In this document: in pieces, positions 13,330 to 23,424 of the stretch | How the letters are laid out: the number at the start of each line of letters is the position of its first letter | Numbering within the stretch: position 1 is the stretch's first letter | Assembly (NCBI GenBank): GCA_002099365.1 | Contig: MSED01000015.1 | Coordinates: 2,480,001 to 2,544,000 of the forward strand | DNA from: Phialophora verrucosa | Lineage: Eukaryota; Ascomycota; Eurotiomycetes; Chaetothyriales; Herpotrichiellaceae | Length of the DNA stretch: 64,000 nucleotides | Direction of reading: 5' to 3' | The notes under the pieces: generated by a model | Databases searched by the model: none | The model's input: the letters and a program-made list of their open reading frames with translations, nothing else | What the model was told of the DNA's origin: nothing | Position numbers and translations under genes: made by a program

Positions 13330-15392
13330 ATGTCTCTCGCCAGCACCACTGAGACCACGCTATTTTCACCTCCAACGGTTCTGTCCATTCTTCATGGCGA
13401 TTCGGAGGTGCCATTGTTAGATTTTACTCTCGGCGAGCTGCTAGATTTCCAGTGTAAGAGGTATGGGAGCAAAGAATGCTTGGTGGTACCGTGGACAGGC
13501 ACGAGATGGACCTACGATCGCCTCAGGGAGGAAAGCATTCGGCTTGCGAAAGCACTTCTCGCCCGGGGGCTACGCCCAGGGGATCGAATCGGTATCATGG
13601 CCGGAAACTGCGAGCAATACGCCTCGGTCTTCTTCGCTTGTATGAAGCTGGGATGTACTCTGGTCATTTTAAACAACACTTACACTGCGTCTGAAGCGTT
13701 GTATGCTCTGAAGTTCACAGGTACGTTTTCCTTTACGCCTTGCTATGAGAGCCGCTCCTTATTCGAAGTCACAGAATGCAGATTATTGTTTGTAACCCCT
13801 AGAATCGGCCATCACGACAATGGGCAGCTGCTCCGCCAACTGAGGGAGAAGGCAGGCACGATCGAGGAGATCATCATTCTACGAGGCCCACCCAGTCACT
13901 TCACTGCGTACGCAACACTCCTAGAGACAGGAGCCATCGAATCCGATGAACTTCTAGAAGCAGCCTCGAAGGCATTCAGCTGCCATGATGTTTGCAATCT
14001 CCAGTTCACGAGTGGAACGACGGGAAACCCGAAAGCTGCAATGCTGACACATCAGTAAGTAGCCTCCTCCTGTCGAGGAAGTTCTTGGTTGACTGGAGGA
14101 CTGACTCGTATTTCCAGCTCCTTGGTCAACAACAGCCGCTTCATTGGCGACCGCATGGCTTTGACGGATCAAGACGTGCTGTGCTGTCCACCACCGCTCT
14201 TCCATTGCTTTGGCCTGGTGCTCGGCCTGCTGGCCATTATAACTCATGGCGGGAAAGTGGTCTATCCCGCCGAGACCTTTGATGCTGTTGCGTGCCTGAG
14301 TGCCATCTCTGAGGAACGGTGTACTGCCCTTCACGGTGTCCCAGCAATGTTCGATTCCATTTTCAGCCTGCCCCGACCCGAGGACTTTGATTGCTCGGCC
14401 TTACGGACCGGTATCATAGCAGGGGCTCCCGTACCTCGCCATTTGATGGAACTTATGGTCAATGAACTCGGCATGACCGAGTTCACCAGTAGTTATGGTA
14501 TGGCTTCTTGCATGTAACTCAGCCAAGGCACGGTTGGAAACTAACGTTCAGTATGATCAGGCTTAACAGAAGCTTCGCCAACTTGCTTCAACGCTTTCCA
14601 CAACGACCCCACAGATTTGAAGCTCACCACCGTGGGCCAAGTCATGCCGCACGCCCATGCGAAGATCGTTGACCGACAGGGAAGAATCGTCCAGGTGGGT
14701 GAGCGCGGAGAACTCTGCATCGCCGGGTATCAACTACAGCGAGGCTATTGGAGAAACACGGAGAAGACTAACGAGGTCATGATCCGTGACACGGACGGCG
14801 TGCTATGGCTGCATACCGGCGACGAAGCTGTCTTTCATAGGAACAAGACGTGCACTATTACAGGTCGGTTTAAAGATATAATCATTAGGGGTAAGCAAAA
14901 CCTCATCCCCGCATGCAACCATTATCCCTCAAGAAAGTCGTGTGTACACAGGGGAGGGGAGCTCTCGCTGACCATTTATTCCTGCTAGGTGGAGAAAACA
15001 TTTATCCCTTAGAGATCGAAAGCCGTCTGGTCGAGCATGACGCAATTGATCGCGCTATCGTCGTCGGCGTCAAGCACGCCAGGTACGGCGAAGTCGTGGC
15101 TGCATTTCTCCAACGCTGCAGCAGCTCGATCCCTACAGCAGAGCAGCGAGGAGGCAGTGTTGGAGGAAGATATACTACTGCTCCGAATGCGCATCGTCCC
15201 AGCGACGAAAACATCCGTGAATGGGTTAGACTGAAGCTTGGAAGACACAAGGCGCCGGCGCATATTTTCTGGCTTGGAGAAGATGGCATCCCGGCCACAG
15301 TGCCGCTGACCGGGAGTGGAAAAGTGAGAAAGTTCGAGCTCGCGCAGCTGGCAGGACAGTTGGTGACTAGAGGGAGAGGACCGAAATTGTAG
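13330..15392 (+). CDS. sidI: SidI-type acyl-CoA synthetase (mevalonyl-CoA ligase)
   Basis: Adenylate-forming enzyme predicted to activate mevalonate to mevalonyl-CoA, the link between sterol precursors and siderophore assembly. Five exons were called: 13330-13720, 13775-14054, 14118-14497, 14561-14890 and 14989-15392, giving 594 residues (Aspergillus SidI is about 590). Splicing restores the family motifs: the AMP-binding signature FTSGTTGNPKAAMLTHH spans intron 2, SSYGLTEASP spans intron 3, GYWRNTEKT and WLHTGDEA follow, and GRFKDIIIRGGENIYP spans intron 4. The C-terminal lysine region GSGKVRKFEL is present. The last three residues are Pro-Lys-Leu, a weaker PTS1-type tripeptide. Intron 1 is 54 bases without an in-frame stop, so retention would add 18 residues without breaking the frame. 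It is tail-to-tail with the sidA-like gene (163 bases). Confidence 0.92.
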
Positions 15393-15555
15393 TACCCAGA
15401 TGTGTGTGATGGGAGCACACCTCCGAGAAACACAATGCATATTGCTCCATGTACAGATCAAAGGAGGCGGCTTTTGTTCTCTCTCCCCCTCACTCTATAT
15501 TTGTCCCGGTTCCAAGTCCTCATCTATGTCGCGCGATTCCGAAGCCTGCCAATGT

Positions 15556-17063
15556 TTACAGCCTTGCCGACCTCTCCTGCTCCTCCTCCGTGGTCTGCTC
15601 GGTCCTCCGACGCAGCACCGACTCTGCTAGACGTCTACTTCTCTCGATAAGAGTCTGCAGAAGGCTGTCGTCACTCTGCAACTCCATCCATTAGTGATGA
15701 TGACACAGATAGATGGGAATCCGTTCACTTACTTGGTCTCCACCATCGGCAAGCGATCCTTGGAGCCAGATCCCGCACCCTGGCGCGAGGACGCCTTTTC
15801 TGAAGTTGATGTGGTAATCGCGATCGACTGTGATACTGGGGCCATCGAGCAGCGCTTGTAAAGGCTCGAGTGCTCTATAATGAGCGTGTTGTTCGAAGCC
15901 GGTCGAGGCAATCACGGCATCGAATGTTGCTGGCTCGTTGAGATTTTCAGGACTTTGCAAGACAAGTCGCACGCGCCCGTCAGCAGTTCTCTCCGCATGT
16001 ACGACTTCATGTTGGAGTCTGATTTGGAATCTCCACTTCTTGGGGTCCTGCTCTTTGACACTGAAATCGTACTGGACATCATATATCTGTCTCAGGAGGC
16101 GCGGTTCAATTGACGAATTGGGGGCAAAGGGCGAGGCTCCATTGACTTGTCTTCTCCTTATCTCGGGTGGCATGTTTTGTGCCTCGGATGACTTGGGCAG
16201 CATGATGCTTTCCGACAGACTAGATTTCGCTATAGCATCAGAAAGCGAAAGCGGTGGTGGATATCCAATAAGAAGCCGACTTACAATGGCGTCTCGTCAT
16301 CTCCTCGAAGGACAGCGTCGCTGGTAAACCAAATGACTTCGTGCTCTCCACGTATCCCATGAAGCTGGTCAAATGCCTCCGCTGCGCTTTGGCCATTTCC
16401 TAGGACCGCGATGCGCGCTCTTGGATTGTCGCGTAGTAGTGCTGGAATGGCTTGCAGATACTCTGAAGAGTGCAGGACGAGAGTTTGGAGAGCAGGAGCG
16501 CGGAGTACTTTTGGGATATGGGGAAGATTCGATGCAGCATAGACGACCTGCTTGGTTGTGACGGCATTCTTTTCTCCTGTCACGGCATCCACAAAGACCA
16601 CTTCCCACGCATCGACGTTCCTTTTAACGTCTCTCAACGGTTGCACACTAGTGACCATCTTGCCGTACTGAACTTGCGCCTGAAGGCGAGTAGCACACCA
16701 TCTCAGATAATCACTGAACATTTCCCTGGACGGGCGAAGCTGACCGCTGTTGGCGAATGAGATGAGCCTGTTGGTCGCATGGAGGTAGTTCAGGAACGTG
16801 AACTGGGAACGCGGGTTTTCAGAGGTGATCAAGTCGTTGAGAAATGAGATCCTCAGTCTGGAGGCAGCTGTACTCCGGAGTGGCTTCCAGAACGCTTCTA
16901 ACTGGGATTCCAGGAATATAGTATCCTTGCTGAGCCCATTTCTTTCCTTCAAAGCGACAGCTTTTGCGATGCCGGTGAGGTCAAAACCGACACACACCAA
17001 GTCGAGAGGTGGTATATCGGTGTTCCTGTTGCCATCCATGATTGTGCCTGAAGGCTGTATCAT
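15556..17063 (-). CDS. sidA: SidA-like L-ornithine N5-monooxygenase, divergent active site
   Basis: Homologue of the flavin N-monooxygenase that makes N5-hydroxyornithine, the first siderophore step. Exons are 17063-16285, 16219-15733 and 15675-15556 (introns of 65 and 57 bases). Family landmarks are clear: DLVCVGF, ISFLNDL, NPRSQFTFLNYLH, NADPH motif VLGNGQSAAEAF, DDETPF (completed across intron 1), ASTGF, GIWLQG and SDDSLL in the last exon. Several normally invariant features are changed. The FAD glycine motif reads GFDLTG where GFGPAS is usual. The Trp-His-x-Gly-Met stretch is absent. The ornithine-site lysine in ISF-x-K is Asn. The frame is intact with no stops. Translation could also start at 17039, or even 17516, but a start at 17063 or 17039 leaves two SreA motifs in the promoter. 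It may be a diverged paralogue with a functional SidA elsewhere. Confidence 0.8.
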
Positions 17064-19052
17064 AATTGTCGTAGTGGTGGAAGCATTGATGAGGCCTCGA
17101 TCGATGACATGGGAGGATCGAGGCTCTCGGAACGATTTCTTGGTCAGGTGGCAACTGGAAGCATCTCTCTGCGTATAGTTGATGCAACCAAGTCGTGAGT
17201 CTAACAAAAGACGCCATTCTCCGACAATAGCATTCCTGTCCCCGACAATGGGATCATGATCCAGCCAAGGGAGAATTCGGAAAGGCGTCTGAACCTGACA
17301 TAACAGCAATACAATACCAAAGTTACGCGGTGGTATTATTCGTACTTGTACTAGAGGCTTGGCTCCACTAGTATTCTTTACAGAGTGGGGCTCTCCGAGC
17401 GGATCAGATAACTCAATTCGCACATGCCACGGAGAATTTTCATCAGATAACAAACCCAAGATCCACTTCCCACTTTCGCAGCTTCTTCTTCCATCTCCAG
17501 AGTTTCGTCGGTGCATGATCCTGCATGCTCCATGCCAGTGAGATACCCGTCCTCGCCGCGCCGTTCCCGCCGAGCTTGCTTGATTTCACTGAAGCCCCTC
17601 CAAGCATCCAGCTCCAGACCAGGAGACCCATGCATGCCGGGTCTTCGTGATCAAGAAAAATTTTCATCTGATAAGATCATCGTTGTTTCATTCGATCCTC
17701 GCGTGGGCGTTCACTCTGTGCACCCATGGCATCATTGCGTGGAGCTCTGGATCGTCTTCTTTACCGATCGAACGGAGTTGGAGACTTGTGCTGGGCACGA
17801 CGAAAGATTCTCTCCGACCTCGGACTTTGCGTTTCTCTCAGGTCGACAGAGGACATGGCGACAAGACAACAACTTGACAACGCCAATCCTAGCTAAGTCT
17901 TGCTTGGCAGCACTCAATCATACCAGATGGCCGAGTTCCAGGATTCTCGATCACTATTGTCTGACTGTTTTAAACCGGGTATGATAATGGATGCCACCAC
18001 CGGTAGGCACGCTGTCAGACGACTCGAATTGTACCCGTCTATAGCTATCTGCTTGATTAAACTCCGAACAATAGAGTCGCACTCCCAGGAAAGACAAAAA
18101 CATGTACGTTCGCGGTGTCCATGACGCGGCGAAATACAAGCCCCCCAAAACACCTACCTCGGGTTTTCGAGAGCACTTGGCGCAATCCACCCCGGCCTTG
18201 GCTTGCCGGGAAGCTCCATTCTATGAATGCCAGCTTCCCTCTACTCACTTCCAGAGTGTCGAAGCGATATTCCTCTTCCGGCTAAGCAAAGCTCAAGTAT
18301 GAGGACGTGATTAGATTTGATAACCGAATCTTATCATCAATCACATACTTACGGAGCCAAGCCCATGGCAACTTCCACGTTCCACCCTCCTCAGCTTTCC
18401 GCACCATTGAGCTCAGAATGACAAGCCCGGTTATTCTTCGCTTTGAATCACTGTTTCCCCTGTCTTCTGGGCGCCAAGACGCTTGCTAGGACGCATGTCA
18501 GGGTGGGGGCTGAAGCCCACGCCAATGCTCTCGCACCCCTCTCTCCCACCAGCTTCACATGCTGCCGGGGCTACAGTCTGGACTCTGAGCTCATGCCGCT
18601 AGAGCTATGACAATGATCGGAGCTTTCTCTGTCACGGTCTGTACCGTGGCCTATTTACCTACGTGTGGCTTGACCACACGATACTAGCCGACGCAAGAGA
18701 TTACTTGAGGCCCGTGAAAATCTCAAGGCAGAAACCACTTTTCGCTCTTGGCCGTCCAGGGCCATGGTTTATTCGAGCGTACAAGCCAACTCAGATGGGC
18801 AAATTGCCCTCAACGAAGCTCTTGTTGTTAGTTAGCATGTCGCGACGGATCCGACATCGGGATTCAACTTGAGCACTGCCATAATCTTTGTTCTCGATGT
18901 CCTGCTTGGCTAATGGGTCTAGGCTCGATGTCTAGCATGATATTGTCTTATACCTAAGCCATTTGAGTGAGCCAATCCATCCACGCTGATATTCCTCGTC
19001 CACTAGAGATTCCCATCGGCATCAACAATTGGTCGCCAGAGACACTTTCACC
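17064..19052. promoter_or_regulatory. Divergent promoter region of sidA-like gene and MFS transporter, rich in GATA motifs
   Basis: Two kilobases without a convincing gene, between divergent starts. Exact ATCWGATAA elements occur at 17403-17411 (ATCAGATAA), 17442-17450 (ATCAGATAA) and 17666-17674 (ATCTGATAA). Further GATA cores lie at 18318-18323 (TGATAA) and 18330-18336 (CTTATCA). At 18972-18976 a CCAAT box is followed after 11 bases by GAT (18988-18990), the spacing reported for HapX, about 75 bases before the MFS start. Together these predict iron repression through SreA and low-iron activation through HapX. Confidence 0.55.
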
Positions 19053-21069
19053 ATGTCTGCTGCTGGAAGATTCAAGCTCAACTCGCTAAGACAGTTGCTG
19101 CGACCAGATGGTAACAATGTCGCCGAACAAAGCGGCGAAAGCACAGTGTTGGAGAGTGCCGACGACAAGAGTCCCGCGACTCACGCACACGATCCCGTCA
19201 ATAGCGGTAATGGAGACGACGAAATACAACCAGAGTTGCCAGCCCAAGATGCTCAGGAAGGGGTGAGAAGAGTTGAAGCAATCACGCTGGCTTGGAGTAA
19301 GACGTCCCTAATTATCACCTACATATGGTACGTCTTCATAATCGAGATATCGCCGACGATGCCTTACATACCAACATGCTGACTCGTCTGAATAGCTTCT
19401 ATCTGCTGTACTTTGTCAACGCCTTTCAGTTTTCCATCACGGCCAATCTTACACCATACGTGACCAGTGGATTCGAATACCACTCGCTCATCCCAGTCAT
19501 CTACATCGTCTCTAGCGTGATGACGGGGGCCGCCTACCTGCCGATTGCCAAAATGTTGGATATTTGGGGTCGGCCTGAGGCGTTCCTGTTCATGGTCGGC
19601 CTAGGTACACTGGGCCTCATTCTGCAAGCCGCATGTACCAACATTCAAACGTTTTGCGCAGCCCAGGTATGTCACCCGATGAGCGGATCCCGCATTTCGG
19701 TTACTATATCAGTTCACTGAATCGGTAATGTAGGTCTTTACTAGCATCGGATTCACCGGTATGATATATTCGGTGGATGTCATGACAGCGGACACCAGCA
19801 AGTTGAAAAACCGGGGCCTCGCTTTCGCATTCACGTCTTCTCCATACATGGTCACCGCTTTTGCAGGCCCCAGTGCCTCAGAGGGTTTCTACGAAGACAT
19901 CAACTGGCGTTGGGCATTTGGGACCTTTGCAATCGTCACCCCCTTTGTAGCTGCGCCGTTGTACTTCGTCATGCAATATAACTTGCGGAAGGCGAAGAAG
20001 CAGGGATTGTTGGACAGGCCTAACAGTGGCCGAACATTGTTTGAGAGCGTCTGGTTCTACATTATCGAATTTGACGGTAAGCGACTTTGCCACCCCAGAT
20101 AAAGCCTGCTTCCTAGATGTTGACGTACTATACTCAGCTTTCGGTGTCATTCTCCTCGCAACGGGGCTGGTTCTCTTCCTCCTGCCCTTTTCCCTGGCCC
20201 AATCGACAGCAGATGACTGGGAATCAGGCTCCATCATCGCAATGCTGGTCGTGGGCTTCGTACTGCTGCTTGCATTCGCCGTCTTCGAGCGATACCTTGC
20301 ACCGAAGCCTTTCATTCCTTACCAACTCCTCGTTTCGCGGACCATTCTCGGTGCTCTGCTCCTCGATGCTGTGTACCAGATCGCGTATTACTGCTGGGCC
20401 AGCTACTTCAGTTCTTTCCTGCAGGTCGTCAACAATCTGACGATCGCGCAAGCGGGCTACGTGAGCAGCACCTTCGATATCATCTCGGGCCTGTGGTTGC
20501 TCATCGTGGGCTTTCTCATGCGCGTCACGGGCCGCTTCAAGTGGCTGTTGCTGTGCGCCGTGCCGCTCTACATGCTCGGCGTGGGCCTGATGATCCACTT
20601 CCGCCGCCCGCACACCAACATCGGGTACATCATCATGTGCCAGATCCTCATCGCGTTCGCGGGCAGCACTATGATTCTGTGCCAACAAGTCGCCGTCATG
20701 GCGGCCGCGGAGCACGGGCAGATCGCCGCCGTGCTGGCCATGCTCGGCCTTTTCGGGTACATGGGTGGTGCCGTGGGGAACAGCATCTGCGGCGCCATCT
20801 GGACGCATTCTCTGCCCGGCGCGCTCCAAAGGCTCTTGCCGGACAACCTCAAGCCTGAGTGGGAGACCATCTACAGCGATTTGACCGTGCAGCTGAGCTA
20901 TCCGATGGGCAGTCCTGGGCGCGAGGCCATTATGGAGGCATATGGAATTGCGCAACGCCGGATGTTGATCGCCGGTACCAGTGTCATGGGTCTGGCACTC
21001 TTCTTCGTCCTGATGATCCGCAACATCAACATCTCCAAGAATGCACAGGTCAAGGGTGTCGTGTTCTAG
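19053..21069 (+). CDS. SIT-type MFS siderophore-iron transporter
   Basis: Predicted plasma-membrane transporter of the siderophore-iron (SIT) branch of the major facilitator superfamily. Four exons were called: 19053-19327, 19396-19666, 19734-20076 and 20138-21069, giving 606 residues, the usual SIT length with about 14 membrane segments. A hydrophilic N-terminal tail of about 80 residues precedes the first helix (TSLIITYI). Later features include YFVNAFQFSITANLTPYV, IAKMLDIWGRPEAF (loop 2-3 motif A region), SSPYMVTAFAGP, INWRWAFG and FDAFGVILLATGLVLFLLPF. The last is restored by the acceptor at 20137; a nearer acceptor at 20116 would leave only a 40-base intron. It likely imports the ferri-siderophore made by the cluster (MirB/Sit1-like role). 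The substrate is inferred from neighbours. Confidence 0.88.
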
Positions 21070-21821
21070 AACGGGAAGCCAAGCATCGTGATGCGGTGGA
21101 AATAATTGAAACTTTGAGGACCTGGCACCTCCGCTGGTTGCGAGGTACTTGTATTTCATGGGACAGCTTCTCTCAAAGAGCGGACTGGATTGGATGGTAT
21201 CCTCATGCAATTTCACGCTCAAAAAGCAAAACCTATGTCCATCTCCTCGCATTTGAGGAGCTCATATCGATCTGACGGGTCAATCAAACCGAGCCAGACT
21301 CTAGAGGTCCTCGTCCGTCCGGGTGTGCTTGCGCAAGAAACATGGAGTCAGGGGCTTCAGTCTCCTCGGGTAGATACCATGAGTGCCGCCGAGACAATTA
21401 CATCACTGTGCCTGTCCTTGTGTCCTCTTGTGCACATAGAATATTAGCTGGCTTTAGATAGACCGATGCACTGGCTGTGCCAGTCAGTCGCACAAGAACA
21501 GAGTTGTTCGGGCGGGAGAGGAGATAAACAGAAGAGCACCAAGGTGGATTCGTCCGCTAATATCGCAGCCCGTCTTCACTCCCCGCACTCCTCACACTCC
21601 GCTACATCCAGACGCCATGGCACTGTCCTTCGTGTACGTTCCGAGTCGCAACAACTCCTACTGTGCTACGAAGGGGCCAGAAGATATATTGACAAAGACA
21701 CTCACTCTCTCGCGCGCGCGCTGCCTTCGTAGTTTTCCATTCTTCCATCCAGGCTTCTTGACACGACCTCCGTCCCTCGCAGGTCCCACTTGACCGCTGG
21801 GAGACAACACCACCTTTCCCT

Positions 21822-22751
21822 ATGGATAGCATTTTCGCCTTCGTACGCTATCTGCACCTCAAGTTCCTCGTCTCCTTCTTGCGCCTCGCCGTCAAGCTCT
21901 TCGCCCCACCTGCAAAGGCCAACCCCGACTCTGTCGTGAGGATCCCATCTCGCGACAAGCACTACACCATCAAGGCCCATCTCTATAAGCCTTCTACCGT
22001 TGGCGCGGGCGCCGGGAGCAAAGACCCGCATCCGGTCTTGCTCAACTTCTACGGCTCTGGCTTCGCAATCCCTATGCATGGCGGAGACGACAGCTTCTGC
22101 CGCCTCGTCGCCACGGCCGCCGGCTATGCCGTGCTCGACATCGAGTATCGCTTGGGGCCTGAGTACCCGTTCCCCGCGGCTATCAACGATGTCCAGGATG
22201 CGGTACGATACGTGCTCGACCGCCCGGAGGAGTACAAGTCCTCGCAGGTTTCCGTGTCCGGGTTCTCGTCCGGCGGGACTCTAGCGCTCATCGCCCCAAC
22301 ACTGTTCCCCCGCGGCTTCTTCCAGTCCGTCATTGCGTTCTATCCGGCGACGAACTTGGCCGTAGACCCTGGCCTGAGGAAGGCCCCAGCACCGGACGCC
22401 AAGCCACGCTCGACGTGGTCGACCAGGATCTTCCGAGAGTCGTACATAAGGGCCATGGATCCTCGGGATCCCAGGATCTCACCAGCCTATGCCGATACGT
22501 CTAACTACCCCGCCAACATGCTTGTCGTGACGGGGGAGTTGGACACGTCGGCGCTCGAAGCGGAAGAGTTGGCCGAGAAAGCCAAGGCCGAGGGACAGCC
22601 GAGTGGCAGGAACGTGGTGATCCGGAGGATGAAGGGGTGCGGCCATGCCTTTGACAAGAAGAACAAGGACAAAGTCCTTGTCCAGGCTAGAGATGAGGCT
22701 TATGGACTTGCCGTGGATATGTTGAAGAAGGCCGCAAGGGAGAGCGGTTGA
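21822..22751 (+). CDS. Alpha/beta hydrolase, HSL/fold-3 type
   Basis: Single-exon protein of 309 residues starting with an N-terminal hydrophobic stretch (LHLKFLVSFLRLAVKLFA). It has the order of the hormone-sensitive-lipase family: an oxyanion-hole region at NFYGSGFAIPMHGGD (the usual HGGG is replaced by FYGSG), DIEYRLGPEYPFPAAINDVQ, a nucleophile elbow GFSSGG (Ser), an acid residue in VVTGELDTSALEAE and a base in GCGHAF. The catalytic triad is therefore visible. It lies 750 bases beyond the siderophore MFS gene on the same strand. A siderophore-ester hydrolase is possible, but the known fungal enzymes for that (SidJ, EstB) are of other families, so function is open. Confidence 0.75.
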   Translation: MDSIFAFVRYLHLKFLVSFLRLAVKLFAPPAKANPDSVVRIPSRDKHYTIKAHLYKPSTVGAGAGSKDPHPVLLNFYGSGFAIPMHGGDDSFCRLVATAAGYAVLDIEYRLGPEYPFPAAINDVQDAVRYVLDRPEEYKSSQVSVSGFSSGGTLALIAPTLFPRGFFQSVIAFYPATNLAVDPGLRKAPAPDAKPRSTWSTRIFRESYIRAMDPRDPRISPAYADTSNYPANMLVVTGELDTSALEAEELAEKAKAEGQPSGRNVVIRRMKGCGHAFDKKNKDKVLVQARDEAYGLAVDMLKKAARESG

Positions 22752-23424
22752 TTGGGACTACGGTTGTGGATTGCGGTCGAAGGATACTCCGACCTTGCTG
22801 AGCCTTTGTCGGTCAGATTAGCTGGGCGATATGCCTGCCATGAACCCGAAGTGACAGTCACCGAAGCAGCAGGCCCATCACAGTCTCAGTGGGACCCTGG
22901 ATGATGATTTCCTGCCCCCTTGACTGGGGACGCTGGGGGCAGCTTATCAGGCGACTACAGGGTGAGGTTTTTCTAGAGTATACTGGAGAATCAATGGAGT
23001 CTTGTGGACCTAGTCGAGTGCCCTCATCGGCAAGACATAGTCATCCTTGATGTCGAAGTTGATCCAATGCTTGAACCGCCTGCATCGGGATGTATTGTCC
23101 GGACGGGGATTTTGGGATTGGCTGATTGTCGGTGAAGACGGTGCATTTACCGGGGCTGTTGGTCTTTGCATGAACATGCATCGAGTGCGTGTCAAGATGA
23201 TCCGCCCAAAGCTTGCTCTTCTTCGGTCAGATACAGCGCATCTCTTGTTGATCCATCCTCTGCCAAGCATCCCGCTTTGACTCGATCTAATCTTATCTCA
23301 TCTCATCTCTGCTGGATCGCGGCGCGAGTCCAGTTTCAAGAAATAATTCACATTGCAACAGATTGCTGCATTGCACAGCTGCAGCGATATGAATTGAAGA
23401 ATCCCCTTCCATCTCCTGGCCGCA

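Noticed and set aside
17064..17516. N-terminal extension of the SidA-like protein from the ATG at 17516
   Set aside because: The extra 151 residues show no family similarity and would place two SreA-type motifs inside the coding region; a start at 17063 or 17039 fits homologues better.
20077..20116. 40-base intron in the MFS gene using the acceptor at 20116
   Set aside because: In frame, but shorter than other introns here and inserts residues that break a membrane helix; the acceptor at 20137 gives a 61-base intron and a clean FDAFGVILL run.
20224..21252. Minus-strand frame of 342 codons
   Set aside because: Antisense to the last exon of the MFS transporter; rich in His/Asp/Glu as expected from reading hydrophobic codons backwards.
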